Assembly (NCBI GenBank): GCA_947643615.1
Contig: CANRWO010000009.1
Coordinates: 1-64,000, forward strand
Length of the DNA: 64,000 nucleotides
Direction: 5' to 3'
From: an uncultured Lachnospiraceae bacterium
GTDB lineage: Bacteria > Bacillota > Clostridia > Lachnospirales > Lachnospiraceae
Positions 1-8,780 of this stretch are shown one piece after another (within the stretch, counting starts at the first letter, position 1; the number at the start of each line of letters is the position of its first letter). A program made the translations under genes and the position numbers. A model generated the notes under the pieces. The model ran no database searches and was not told the origin of the DNA. It saw nothing but the letters and a program-made list of their open reading frames with translations.

Positions 1-1055
1 AGTCCGCGGAGCACTGCAAATGTGTGAGAGAGTTTGCGCGCAGGAACGAGATCACAAATTATTTTGAAGTGGGTGAGATGGGTATCGAGCATGCCCTGCT
101 CCCTGAGAAAGGGTTGACGGTAGCGGGGGACGTGATTATCGGGGCGGATTCCCATACCTGTACATACGGCGCTCTGGGCGCATTTTCCACAGGCGTGGGC
201 AGCACTGATATGGCGGCGGGAATGGCCACCGGCAAGGCATGGTTCAAGGTGCCCTCCGCAATCAAGTTTCATCTGACCGGGAAACCCCGGAAATGGGTCA
301 GCGGCAAGGATGTGATCTTACACATTATAGGCATGATCGGGGTGGACGGCGCACTGTATAAGTCCATGGAGTTTGTGGGGGACGGGATTGCGAACCTGTC
401 CATGGACGACCGCTTTACCATCGCCAACATGGCCATTGAGGCAGGCGGCAAAAACGGGATATTCCCTGTAGACAAGCTGGCAGAGGATTACATGAAAGCG
501 CATTCGGAGAAAGCATATCAGATTTTTGAGGCGGATGAGGATGCGGTGTATGACGAAGAGTATACCATCGACCTTTCCACACTGCGCCCTACGGTGGCGT
601 TCCCCCATTTGCCCGAAAATACACATACCATTGACGAAATTAAGAAAATGGATAAGATTGCCGTGGACCAGGTGGTGATCGGATCCTGTACCAACGGGCG
701 GCTGGACGACCTGCGCACGGCTGCGGAGGTATTAAAGGGCAGGCATGTGGCAAAGGGCATGAGATGCATTGTGATCCCTGCCACACAGGCGATTTATATG
801 CAGGCAATGGAAGAGGGACTGTTAAAGACCTTTATCCAGGCCGGCGCTATTGTCAGCACCCCTACATGCGGGCCCTGCCTGGGAGGCTATATGGGAATCC
901 TGGCAGAGGGAGAGCGCTGCGTCTCCACCACCAACCGTAATTTTGTGGGACGCATGGGACATGTGAAATCCGAGATTTACCTTGCAAGTCCCGCAGTGGC
1001 TGCTGCAAGCGCCGTCACCGGGGAGATTTCCGGCCCGGAGGAGTTGGAAGGATAA
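1..1055 (+). CDS. leuC: 3-isopropylmalate dehydratase large subunit (5' truncated by window)
   Basis: Large subunit of isopropylmalate isomerase, which interconverts 2- and 3-isopropylmalate in leucine synthesis using a 4Fe-4S cluster. The reading frame is open to the window edge and aconitase-like sequence (SAEHCKC) precedes the first GTG at 24, so the true start lies outside; about 350 of the usual ~420 residues are visible. Diagnostic motifs are [13 protein letters not shown] near the visible N-terminus, GSCTNGR (first cluster cysteine) and CGPCLGG (the other two cysteines) followed by [13 protein letters not shown]. It lies directly upstream of leuD, its obligate small subunit. Homoaconitase is the main alternative, but the leuD pairing and bacterial context favour LeuC. 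Confidence 0.96.
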   Translation, partial: SAEHCKCVREFARRNEITNYFEVGEMGIEHALLPEKGLTVAGDVIIGADSHTCTYGALGAFSTGVGSTDMAAGMATGKAWFKVPSAIKFHLTGKPRKWVSGKDVILHIIGMIGVDGALYKSMEFVGDGIANLSMDDRFTIANMAIEAGGKNGIFPVDKLAEDYMKAHSEKAYQIFEADEDAVYDEEYTIDLSTLRPTVAFPHLPENTHTIDEIKKMDKIAVDQVVIGSCTNGRLDDLRTAAEVLKGRHVAKGMRCIVIPATQAIYMQAMEEGLLKTFIQAGAIVSTPTCGPCLGGYMGILAEGERCVSTTNRNFVGRMGHVKSEIYLASPAVAAASAVTGEISGPEELEG

Positions 1056-1169
1056 TTTTTGCCGGTCATTCGGATTGGCAGGGAAAAGATATCATGTGGT
1101 AAAACAGAAACAGTGCGCAAAGAGAGGCGGCGGAGTGACCTCTTTGGCAGCGCGGAAATGAGGATTGAT

Positions 1170-1655
1170 ATGAACGCAAAAGGAACAGTTTTTAAATACG
1201 GAGATAATGTGGACACTGATGTCATTATCCCCGCAAGATACTTAAATTCTTCCGACCCCGGGGAGCTTGCAACCCACTGCATGGAAGATATTGACGCGGA
1301 GTTTATTCAGAAGGTACAGAAGGGCGACATCATTGTGGCGGAAAAGAATTTCGGCTGCGGTTCCTCCAGGGAACATGCCCCCATAGCCATAAAAGCGGCG
1401 GGGGTCAGCTGTGTGATCGCAGAGACCTTTGCCAGGATTTTTTACAGAAATGCCATAAACATCGGACTGCCTATCATCGAGTGCCCTGAAGCCAGCAGAG
1501 GGATTGAGGCAGGTGATGAGGTGGAAGTGAACTTTGACACGGGAGTGATCACCAATGTGACGAAAGGGACTACCTTCAAAGGCCAGGCGTTTCCCGAATT
1601 TATGCAGAAAATCATTGCATCCGGGGGATTAATCAATTATATTAACAGTAAGTAA
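1170..1655 (+). CDS. leuD: 3-isopropylmalate dehydratase small subunit
   Basis: Small swivel-domain subunit of isopropylmalate isomerase; it pairs with the leuC product upstream. The track ORF opens at 1059, but the ATG at 1170 has TGAGGA just upstream and begins [19 protein letters not shown], the usual N-terminus of the short (~160 aa) LeuD type; the resulting 161 aa fits that class. [12 protein letters not shown], the substrate-binding loop, is intact, as is [12 protein letters not shown]. The 114-nt gap to leuC contains no terminator, so the two are probably cotranscribed. A strong hairpin terminator follows the stop. Confidence 0.95.
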   Translation: MNAKGTVFKYGDNVDTDVIIPARYLNSSDPGELATHCMEDIDAEFIQKVQKGDIIVAEKNFGCGSSREHAPIAIKAAGVSCVIAETFARIFYRNAINIGLPIIECPEASRGIEAGDEVEVNFDTGVITNVTKGTTFKGQAFPEFMQKIIASGGLINYINSK

Positions 1656-1681
1656 GCGAAAAAGTTTAGCATTCTTTTGTG

Positions 1682-1707
1682 CCCCGCTGTTTACAGCGGG
1701 GTATTTG
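1682..1707 (+). terminator. Intrinsic terminator after leuD
   Basis: CCCCGCTG-TTTA-CAGCGGGG is a perfect 8-bp stem with a 4-nt loop, followed by TATTTGT. It sits 26 nt after the leuD stop and ends the leucine operon before the MATE gene. Confidence 0.8.
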
Positions 1708-1755
1708 TCAATAAAGAGTGGCTGCCAACGGATGTGGAAATGATGTAGGTACATC

Positions 1756-3231
1756 ATGAAAAAGCTTTGTGAAGAAGCACGCGCGGAAATTTGCAGAATG
1801 CAGAAAGGCACGGTTGATCCAATGTCAGAAAGTAATTCAAAAAAATATGAGATAGATATGTGCAACGGCCCCCTTTTAGGGAAGATACTGATTTTTTATA
1901 TTCCGCTGATGCTCTCCGGTGTGCTGCAGCTTTTGTTTAATGCGGCGGATATTGCTGTGGTAGGACGCTTTGCCGGAAATGAGTCCTTGGCGGCGGTAGG
2001 TTCCACAGGGTCGCTGACGAACCTTATCGTCAATCTTTTTATGGGATTGTCAGTGGGGGCAAATGTGCTTGTGGCCAGGTTCTATGGCGCGGGACATAAA
2101 AAAGACTTGAAAGAGACGGTGCAGACTGCCGTGGCAACGGCGGTGATCGGCGGGATCATTTTGGTTTTCGTGGGATTTTTCGCAGCAAAACCTGCCCTTG
2201 CCCTGATGGCCACCCCGGAAAATGTAATTGACCATTCCGTGCTTTATATGCGGATTTATTTTGCCGGGATGCCGTTTATGATGGCGTATAATTTCGGAAG
2301 CGCCGTCCTGCGGGCAGTGGGTGATACCAGAAGGCCCCTTTACTATCTGATGATTGCGGGGGTAGTCAATGTGGTGCTGAACCTGATCTTCGTCATTCTT
2401 TTCAACATGGGAGTGGCAGGAGTGGCCACGGCAACAGTGATATCACAGGCCATTTCTGCAGTGCTTGTGGTTCGGTGCCTGATTCGGACGGATGGTGTCT
2501 ACAGGCTGGAATTAAAGGGACTCAAGATCAGGCCGGATAAGCTGCTCCGAATGATCCAGATCGGAGTCCCCGCAGGACTTCAGGGTTCCCTCTTTTCCAT
2601 TTCCAACGTACTGATCCAGTCCTCGGTGAACAGCTTCGGCTCTATTGCCATGGCAGGCAATACCGCAGGAAGCAATGTGGAAGGGTTTGTCTATACCTCC
2701 ATGAATGCCTTTCATCAGGCAGCGATCAGTTTTGCCGGCCAGAATTACGGTGCAATGAAATACAAGAGAGTGGGAAAAGTGCTGCTCATCTGCGAAGGCC
2801 TGGTGATATTTGTGGGACTGGCGATGGGGAATGCGGCTTATTTTTTTGCCGGCCACATATTAAAGATCTATTCCACAGACCCGGAGGTTATTTCATACGG
2901 AGTTCTGCGGATGAGTTATATTTGTGTGACGTACTTTATATGTGGTATGATGGACGTCATCGTGGGAGTCCTGAGAGGGATGGGGTGTTCCATCATGCCC
3001 ATGCTGGTGTCCCTGACCGGTGCCTGCCTGTTCAGGGTGGTCTGGATCTATACCATATTCCAGCAGGTGAGGACTCTGTCCTGCCTGTACCTTTCCTATC
3101 CCATAAGCTGGGTGTTGACCTTCTGCGTGCATCTGATTTGTTTTGCCGTTGTTTACCGGAAGCTGTTGCGCAGCAGGGACTTAAAAGAAGACGCGCCATT
3201 TTCTGCGGAAGAAATTCAGGAAAATGCTTGA
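1756..3231 (+). CDS. MATE family efflux transporter
   Basis: Cation-coupled multidrug/toxin exporter of the MATE (DinF/NorM-like) family in the cytoplasmic membrane. About twelve hydrophobic segments are visible, and the first MatE half has the typical LLFNAADIAVVGRFAG and SVGANVLVARFYGAG motifs. The 491-aa ORF is slightly long: alternative ATGs at 1798 and 1822 (MSESNSKKYEIDM) would give a more usual N-terminus, and none of the three has a convincing ribosome-binding site, so the start is uncertain. It appears monocistronic, between the leuD terminator and the ruvAB promoter. Substrate cannot be read from sequence. Confidence 0.9.
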   Translation: MKKLCEEARAEICRMQKGTVDPMSESNSKKYEIDMCNGPLLGKILIFYIPLMLSGVLQLLFNAADIAVVGRFAGNESLAAVGSTGSLTNLIVNLFMGLSVGANVLVARFYGAGHKKDLKETVQTAVATAVIGGIILVFVGFFAAKPALALMATPENVIDHSVLYMRIYFAGMPFMMAYNFGSAVLRAVGDTRRPLYYLMIAGVVNVVLNLIFVILFNMGVAGVATATVISQAISAVLVVRCLIRTDGVYRLELKGLKIRPDKLLRMIQIGVPAGLQGSLFSISNVLIQSSVNSFGSIAMAGNTAGSNVEGFVYTSMNAFHQAAISFAGQNYGAMKYKRVGKVLLICEGLVIFVGLAMGNAAYFFAGHILKIYSTDPEVISYGVLRMSYICVTYFICGMMDVIVGVLRGMGCSIMPMLVSLTGACLFRVVWIYTIFQQVRTLSCLYLSYPISWVLTFCVHLICFAVVYRKLLRSRDLKEDAPFSAEEIQENA

Positions 3232-3256
3232 AACATATGTTCGAGCGTGATATAAT
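3228..3256 (+). promoter_or_regulatory. sigmaA promoter with LexA-box-like dyad
   Basis: TTGAAA-N17-TATAAT is a near-consensus vegetative promoter. AAACATATGTTC (3231-3242), lying across the end of the -35 and the start of the spacer, differs by one base from the Firmicute SOS core GAAC-N4-GTTC. It precedes the 2H phosphoesterase-ruvA-ruvB run, and ruvAB is a classical SOS target, so LexA repression is a reasonable inference. Confidence 0.65.
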
Positions 3257-3357
3257 GCAACATAGTATTGAAAATGCGTAAAGAGCGGTATAGGATGGAA
3301 AGGCATTTTGAAAGAGGAAATTTTGAAAAAAAGAGCATTTTGAAAGAGGTGGGTATT

Positions 3358-3897
3358 ATGAAATATGCAATAGAATTATATTATGATGAAAAAACAGAAG
3401 AGGAACTTTATGGGTTGGCTCAGAAAATTGCCGATGCAAAGATCAGTTCAAAGTTCTTGGAATGGAAGACGAGGCCCCACCTTACCCTGGCCTGTTTCAA
3501 TGATGTGGATGAGGCTTCCTGCATCGAAAAGCTGAAAGAGTTTGCGGCGGACCATAGAAGGATGCCTGCCTATATCGGCTCCGTAGGAATGTTTAACGAC
3601 TCGAAGACCATCTTTGTCTCGCCTGTTATGAACAGCGTTATGTATCAATTCCAAAGAGAGCTGCACGAGAAGCTGAGAGACTTCGATACAAAGGGATGGG
3701 AGTGGTATCGTCCCGACCGCTGGGTGCCGCACTGTACCATAGCGCTTACCGGGGAGGACGAACAGGAAGCTTTTTTCCGGGCAAGTAATTTGGTGCTGCA
3801 TGAATTTAAAAAGACCAGCGGAGAATTTACAGCCATAGGATTGACTAAGATCACATTTCCGGTAGAAGAAATTTTTGTGGCGGAGATGAGCCGATAG
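3358..3897 (+). CDS. 2'-5' RNA ligase / 2H phosphoesterase family protein
   Basis: Probable cyclic-nucleotide or RNA 2',3'-end phosphoesterase of the 2H superfamily; the natural substrate is unknown. Two HxT catalytic motifs are intact: RPHLTLA (about residue 40) and VPHCTIAL (about residue 125). The track ORF begins at 3268, but the ATG at 3358 follows AGAGGTGGG and starts MKYAIELYYDE, as expected for the fold; this gives 179 aa. It is first gene after a LexA-like promoter and lies 119 nt upstream of ruvA with no terminator between, so it may be part of the DNA-damage operon. Confidence 0.85.
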   Translation: MKYAIELYYDEKTEEELYGLAQKIADAKISSKFLEWKTRPHLTLACFNDVDEASCIEKLKEFAADHRRMPAYIGSVGMFNDSKTIFVSPVMNSVMYQFQRELHEKLRDFDTKGWEWYRPDRWVPHCTIALTGEDEQEAFFRASNLVLHEFKKTSGEFTAIGLTKITFPVEEIFVAEMSR

Positions 3898-4016
3898 AAC
3901 GGATATCCAAATGGGTTCCGGATGTGGGCCATGATATTGCCGGATTGCCCCGCTGATACGACGGGATATACCCCAAAAGGAATATACAGCATTTTTAAAT
4001 TGAGGGACAGGAATTT

Positions 4017-4628
4017 ATGATAGCATATGTGAACGGAATCATAGATGATATTTCAGAGGATAATGCCGTGGTGGATGTGGGAGGGGTTGGCATAAATGTC
4101 AAGATTTCGGCCGATACGGCATCCAGGCTTCCAGGGATCGGGGAGCCGGTGAAGCTGTATACCTATACCAGTGTCAGGGAAGATGCCTTTGTGCTGTATG
4201 GCTTCCTGGCACGGAATGACTTGGATATTTTTAAGAAATTGATTACGGTAAACGGTATCGGCCCCAAGGGCGGATTGTCCATCCTTTCCGTAATGGGTGC
4301 GGATGACCTGCGTTTTGCCATTATGTCCGGAGACAGCAAGGCTATTTCCCGGGCGCCCGGCATCGGGGCCAAGACAGCCCAGCGCGTGATCCTTGACCTG
4401 AAGGATAAGATCGAGATCGACGACACCATGATCAGTAAGGAGATCAATGTCCATAACAGCGAAAGTCCCATAGCGGCGGACAGCCCCCAGAAGCAGGAGG
4501 CGGTGGCGGCCCTGGTATCCCTTGGATACAGCCAGGCGGAGAGCCTGAAAGCGGTAAATGCCATAGAGGGGATGGAAGAGATGGATTCAGGCGCCGTCTT
4601 GAAGGCGGCCCTTAAGAAAATGTTTTAA
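4017..4628 (+). CDS. ruvA: Holliday junction branch migration protein RuvA
   Basis: RuvA binds four-way Holliday junctions as a tetramer and loads the RuvB motor. The N-terminal OB-fold begins MIAYVNGIIDDI. The helix-hairpin-helix region contains NGIGPKGGLSIL and APGIGAKTAQRVILDLK, and a flexible linker (residues ~140-160) leads to a C-terminal three-helix domain with ALVSLGYSQAE that contacts RuvB. At 203 aa it is full length. ruvB follows after 98 nt. There is no ruvC in the usual position upstream; a recU gene elsewhere in the window probably supplies the resolvase. Confidence 0.97.
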   Translation: MIAYVNGIIDDISEDNAVVDVGGVGINVKISADTASRLPGIGEPVKLYTYTSVREDAFVLYGFLARNDLDIFKKLITVNGIGPKGGLSILSVMGADDLRFAIMSGDSKAISRAPGIGAKTAQRVILDLKDKIEIDDTMISKEINVHNSESPIAADSPQKQEAVAALVSLGYSQAESLKAVNAIEGMEEMDSGAVLKAALKKMF

Positions 4629-4726
4629 AAGATGAACGGCCTCGTACTGCAGGCCGGATGGGTCTGGCACTGTGGACGCCTGCTTAGAGACAGGAAATAT
4701 AATGTTTGACATAAAGGACAACTCAT

Positions 4727-5725
4727 ATGCCCAGAAGAATGATAGAGACGAGCATAACTGAAGAGGATATAAAAATTGAAGGATCCTTAAGGCCCCAGGT
4801 GCTTGATGACTATATCGGTCAATCCAAGGTCAAGGAAAATCTTAAGATATATATTCAGGCGGCGAAGCAGAGGGGTGATGCCCTGGACCATGTGCTTTTT
4901 TACGGCCCTCCCGGTTTGGGCAAGACAACGATTGCCTCCATTATTGCCAATGAAATGGGGGTGCACATTAAAGTTACCAGCGGCCCTGCTATTGAGAAAC
5001 CCGGTGAGATGGCAGCGATTCTCAATAACCTGGAGGAAGGGGATTTGCTGTTTGTGGATGAAATCCATCGGTTAAACAGGCAGGTTGAGGAAGTACTTTA
5101 CCCGGCCATGGAAGATTACTGCATTGACATTATGATCGGAAAGGGGTCCTCTGCCCGCTCCGTAAGGCTGGACCTTCCTAAATTTACCCTGGTGGGAGCC
5201 ACTACAAGGGCAGGTCTTTTGACAGCGCCTCTGCGTGACCGGTTCGGTATGCTTTATCATATGGAATTTTATACGGTGGAAGAACTGCAGCAGATTATCA
5301 TGCATTCTTCCAAAGTGCTTGAGGTTGAAGTGGAACCCAGGGGCGCCATGGAGATGGCCCGCAGGAGCAGGGGCACGCCAAGGCTGGCCAACAGGATTTT
5401 AAAGCGTGTCCGGGATTTTGCCCAGGTAAAATATGACGGCATTATTACAGAGGATGTGGCCAAGACGGCTTTGGACCTGATGGATGTGGATAAGCTGGGG
5501 TTGGACCATATTGACAGGAATATCCTGCTTACCATGATTGAGAAATTCGAGGGAGGCCCTGTGGGGCTTGATACGTTGGCTGCAGCCATCGGTGAGGATG
5601 CAGGAACCATTGAGGACGTTTATGAACCTTACCTGATCAAGAACGGGTTCCTGAACCGAACCCCTAGAGGTAGGGTGGTGACCCATCTTGCATATCAACA
5701 TCTTGGGTTTGATTCGCCGAAATAG
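4727..5725 (+). CDS. ruvB: Holliday junction DNA helicase RuvB
   Basis: AAA+ hexameric motor that drives branch migration with RuvA. Walker A is GPPGLGKTT (about residue 62), Walker [11 protein letters not shown], sensor 1 [11 protein letters not shown], and the arginine-finger region APLRDRFG follows; the C-terminal winged helix contains the family-typical [15 protein letters not shown]. The 332 aa is standard length. AAAGGA lies 8 nt before the ATG. With the 2H gene and ruvA it forms the putative damage-inducible operon. Confidence 0.98.
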   Translation: MPRRMIETSITEEDIKIEGSLRPQVLDDYIGQSKVKENLKIYIQAAKQRGDALDHVLFYGPPGLGKTTIASIIANEMGVHIKVTSGPAIEKPGEMAAILNNLEEGDLLFVDEIHRLNRQVEEVLYPAMEDYCIDIMIGKGSSARSVRLDLPKFTLVGATTRAGLLTAPLRDRFGMLYHMEFYTVEELQQIIMHSSKVLEVEVEPRGAMEMARRSRGTPRLANRILKRVRDFAQVKYDGIITEDVAKTALDLMDVDKLGLDHIDRNILLTMIEKFEGGPVGLDTLAAAIGEDAGTIEDVYEPYLIKNGFLNRTPRGRVVTHLAYQHLGFDSPK

Positions 5726-5748
5726 TTTAAACAAGGTTAAAGTTTTGC

Positions 5749-5777
5749 TTGCCTGCCACACTGTTATGATATATAAT
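5749..5777 (+). promoter_or_regulatory. sigmaA promoter upstream of zapA
   Basis: TTGCCT-N17-TATAAT, 52 nt before the zapA ATG. It probably drives the zapA-U32-ftsW-pbp run. Confidence 0.6.
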
Positions 5778-5829
5778 AACCTTATGGTGGTTTTTTACCA
5801 GGGCGAAAAAGCGGCAAGAGGTGTGATAA

Positions 5830-6231
5830 ATGTCTTCCAAAACAGATACAGAAGTGATAATCGGCGGCAAAGTTTTTACGCTGAGCGGATACGAGAGCGA
5901 GGAGTACCTGCAAAAGGTAGCGTCATATATCAATAATAAAATAAATGAATACAACAAGGTAGAAAGCTTTCGCAGACGCCCCATGGATACACAGAGCGTC
6001 CTGCTTCAGCTGAATATTGCGGATGACTATTTCAAGGCAAAAAAGCAGATTTCTGTTCTTGAGGAAGAATTACAGACTAAGGAAAAAGAGCTGTACGACC
6101 TGAAGCATGAATTGATATCGGCCCAGATCAAGCTGGAGAGTTCGGAAGAACGGGTAAAGGCTCTTCTGCAGGAAGCCGATGATAACGGTAAGAAAATCGT
6201 CAAATTGGAAACAGAGCTGAAGAAAAAGTGA
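5830..6231 (+). CDS. zapA: Cell division protein ZapA
   Basis: Small FtsZ-associated protein that bundles protofilaments at the division septum. The N-terminal globular part (EVIIGGKVFTLSGYESEEYLQKVASYINNKI) is the ZapA domain, followed by a long coiled coil rich in E, K and L from about residue 65 to the end. At 133 aa it is at the longer, Firmicute end of the family. AGAGGTG lies 6 nt before the ATG. Its place ahead of an FtsW-family gene and a PBP supports a role in division or septal wall synthesis. Confidence 0.9.
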   Translation: MSSKTDTEVIIGGKVFTLSGYESEEYLQKVASYINNKINEYNKVESFRRRPMDTQSVLLQLNIADDYFKAKKQISVLEEELQTKEKELYDLKHELISAQIKLESSEERVKALLQEADDNGKKIVKLETELKKK

Positions 6232-6236
6232 TACTG

Positions 6237-6262
6237 GCTGTCCGTGACCCGGGCAGCTTTTC
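6237..6262 (+). terminator. Weak terminator or attenuator between zapA and U32 gene
   Basis: GCTGTCC-GTGACCC-GGGCAGC with one G:U pair, followed by TTTT. It starts just after the zapA stop and may reduce read-through to the U32 gene rather than end the operon. Confidence 0.5.
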
Positions 6263-6319
6263 CATTCCTGCGGTTTGTGCAGCTGCAGGGAAGCTTGTTT
6301 GTATGTAGAGAGGTATTTT

Positions 6320-8752
6320 ATGGTTAGTCAAGGGCGGGTAGAGCTTCTGGCTCCTGCCGGCAATGCCGAAGGTTTTTATGGTGCTGTCCATGCCGGGGCG
6401 GATGCGGTCTATCTGGGAGGAGACCGTTTTGGCGCCAGGGCATATGCTGAAAATTTTACAACACAGGAGTTAGTCGAATGTATCCGTTATGGGCATCTCC
6501 TCGGCAAAAGAGTGTATCTTACAGTGAATACTCTTTTAAAGGAAGAAGAGCTTGAGGAGCTTTCTGATTACCTTTATCCTTTTTATGAAGAAGGTTTGGA
6601 TGCTGTCATTGTACAGGATATGGGTGTCTTGGGGTTTATCCGAAAACATTTTCCATTATTGGAACTGCATGCCAGCACACAAATGACGATCTGCAGCCAT
6701 TACGGGGCAGGTTTATTAAAGGAGGCCGGCGTTTCACGGATCGTACCGGCCAGGGAGCTTAGCCTTCAGGAGCTTTCTGAGATCAGGGACAGGGTTTCTG
6801 TTGAGTTGGAGGCTTTTATTCATGGAGCCATGTGTTATTGCTATTCCGGGCAGTGCTTATTCAGCAGTATTTTGGGCGGAAGGAGCGGTAACAGGGGGCG
6901 CTGCGCCCAACCCTGCAGGCTTCCCTATCAGGTCGGCACGGATGAGGGGCAGAGCGGGGACTGCTATCCCTTAAGCCTGAAGGATATGTGTACGATCAGG
7001 CACATTCCCCGGCTGATAGGAGCAGGGATTGATTCCTTTAAAATTGAAGGCCGCATGAAGCGGCCGGAATATGCGGCAGGCGTCACCGCCGTTTACCGAA
7101 AATATATTGACAGGTATTATGAACTCAGGGAACAGTATGGGGAAGAACAGGCGGCAGAGCGTTATCAAGTGTCAAAGGAAGACCTGGGGCATCTCTCCTC
7201 CCTGTATATCCGCAGTGGGATACAGGACGGCTATTATTTTAAACAGAATGGCCGGGATATGGTGACAATGGAGAACCCTGCATACAATGGGAATGATGAA
7301 AGGCTTTTGGAGGAAATAAAGAACCGGTACCTGACGGGGCGTTTGAAGCTGCCTGTCACGGTAACAGGCTCGTTTGTGGCAGGTATGCCGGCCACTGTGG
7401 TCCTGCAGGCCGGGGGCCTGTCTGCCACCGCACAGGGGGATCCGGTGCAGAGGGCACAGAAACAGCCTGTAACAGAGGAAAATATAAAAAAACAGTTGGG
7501 AAAGATGGGGGACAGTGCGTTTATACCGGAGGAAATGATGCTGGAGGTAGGAACGGATATTTTTTATCCTCTGAAGCAGATGAATGAGTTGCGTCGGGAG
7601 GCCGTCGCAAAGCTGGAACAGCTTATCCTGGAAAAAAACGGTTACGGCGCCAAATCTCAGGCCCAAACCGAATTCCAAGCTAAAGCCGAAACTCAAGTTA
7701 AAGCCGAAACTCAGGCCAAAGCCGAACTTCAAGTCAAAGCCGAAACTCAGGCCAAAGCCGAACTTCAAGTCAAAGCCGAACTTCAGGTTAAACCTGAACC
7801 TCAGGCCGAAAGTGAATACCAGGACAGCGCTGTGTCCCAGGGCACAGGCGATTATCAGAGTATAGCTGTATCCGTGAAGGAAGGATCCCGGACCCCGGAA
7901 GGAGTGATCAGGGAATCGGATCCCCCGGGGATCGTGGCCAGTGTCAGGACTTTTGGGCAATTGCAGGGACTGGCCGGCTATTTTGCGGAGCGTCCGGAAA
8001 AGCGCCTGAAACGGCTGTATATTGACGGAGACTTACTGCCGGAGCGGACAGATAATATCCTTTCCCTTTGCGAGGGACTGCGGGAAGATTCCCAGATATA
8101 TATAGCGTTGCCTTATATTCTGCGGCAAAAGGACGATACCTATCTCAGAATGATATCCGGGGTTATGGAGAAACATTCTTTTTTCAGCGGCGTATTGGCA
8201 CGTTCCTTGGACGGCTTGGCTTATGCTTTAAAAAACGGGTATCCAAACAGGCTGGATGCCAATGTGTACTGCTGGAACAGTATGGCTTTGGATGAGATGC
8301 AGGCTGTGACGGCAGGCTTTTGCCTTCCCCTGGAGTTAAAGGCGGCGGAACAGAAAAAGCTGTTGCGGAAAGCCGAGGGCATATCCGGCGGAGGGAAATT
8401 TGAAAAGATAGTGTACGGCAGGATTCCCATGATGGTGACGGCCAACTGTCTGCTGAAAACAACCGGAGGCTGCCGGCCGGAAAGCCAAAAGCAAGTTTTC
8501 CTCAGGGACAGATACCAGAAAGAATTCCCGGTTGTCAGGATCTGCCGACATTGCATGAATATTATCTATAACAGCGTGCCCCTCTCCCTGCATCAGCTTG
8601 CGGGGGAATGGCGGGAGAAGGCAGAAATACGGCTGGATTTTACGGTTGAACCCGGCGGGGAGGTCACAAAAATATTGGAGGCTTTTCTGGAAAATGGGCA
8701 GCGCCCATACGGCGAATATACCACAGGGCACGAAAAGCGCGGTGTAAAATAA
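6320..8752 (+). CDS. U32 family peptidase / RlhA-like protein with repeat insert
   Basis: Large member of the U32 'collagenase-like' family; some relatives (RlhA) are needed for 23S rRNA C2501 hydroxylation, so an RNA-modification role is as likely as proteolysis. ATG 6320 is chosen because AGAGAGG precedes it and it opens MVSQGRVELLAPAGN, the family N-terminus (810 aa). The signature EAFIHGAMCYCYSGQC followed by RGRCAQPCR supplies conserved cysteines. An 8-copy hexapeptide repeat (xQxKAE) from about residue 452 to 499 separates the catalytic part from the C-terminal DUF3656-like region; it appears to be a disordered linker absent from most relatives. Confidence 0.88.
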   Translation: MVSQGRVELLAPAGNAEGFYGAVHAGADAVYLGGDRFGARAYAENFTTQELVECIRYGHLLGKRVYLTVNTLLKEEELEELSDYLYPFYEEGLDAVIVQDMGVLGFIRKHFPLLELHASTQMTICSHYGAGLLKEAGVSRIVPARELSLQELSEIRDRVSVELEAFIHGAMCYCYSGQCLFSSILGGRSGNRGRCAQPCRLPYQVGTDEGQSGDCYPLSLKDMCTIRHIPRLIGAGIDSFKIEGRMKRPEYAAGVTAVYRKYIDRYYELREQYGEEQAAERYQVSKEDLGHLSSLYIRSGIQDGYYFKQNGRDMVTMENPAYNGNDERLLEEIKNRYLTGRLKLPVTVTGSFVAGMPATVVLQAGGLSATAQGDPVQRAQKQPVTEENIKKQLGKMGDSAFIPEEMMLEVGTDIFYPLKQMNELRREAVAKLEQLILEKNGYGAKSQAQTEFQAKAETQVKAETQAKAELQVKAETQAKAELQVKAELQVKPEPQAESEYQDSAVSQGTGDYQSIAVSVKEGSRTPEGVIRESDPPGIVASVRTFGQLQGLAGYFAERPEKRLKRLYIDGDLLPERTDNILSLCEGLREDSQIYIALPYILRQKDDTYLRMISGVMEKHSFFSGVLARSLDGLAYALKNGYPNRLDANVYCWNSMALDEMQAVTAGFCLPLELKAAEQKKLLRKAEGISGGGKFEKIVYGRIPMMVTANCLLKTTGGCRPESQKQVFLRDRYQKEFPVVRICRHCMNIIYNSVPLSLHQLAGEWREKAEIRLDFTVEPGGEVTKILEAFLENGQRPYGEYTTGHEKRGVK
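7673..7816 (+). repeat. 18-bp tandem repeat inside the U32 gene
   Basis: Eight successive 18-nt units of the type ACTCAGGCCAAAGCCGAA, the last two degenerate. They encode TQAKAE/LQVKAE hexapeptides in frame. Units at 7709 and 7745, and at 7727 and 7763, are identical, pointing to recent duplication of a 36-bp pair. Confidence 0.9.
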
Positions 8753-8780
8753 TGTGAAAAAGGCCGGAAGGGAAATAGAA

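Noticed and set aside
7172-7960. 262-aa minus-strand ORF with FGFDLK repeats
   Set aside because: Antisense of the U32 gene repeat; not an independent gene.
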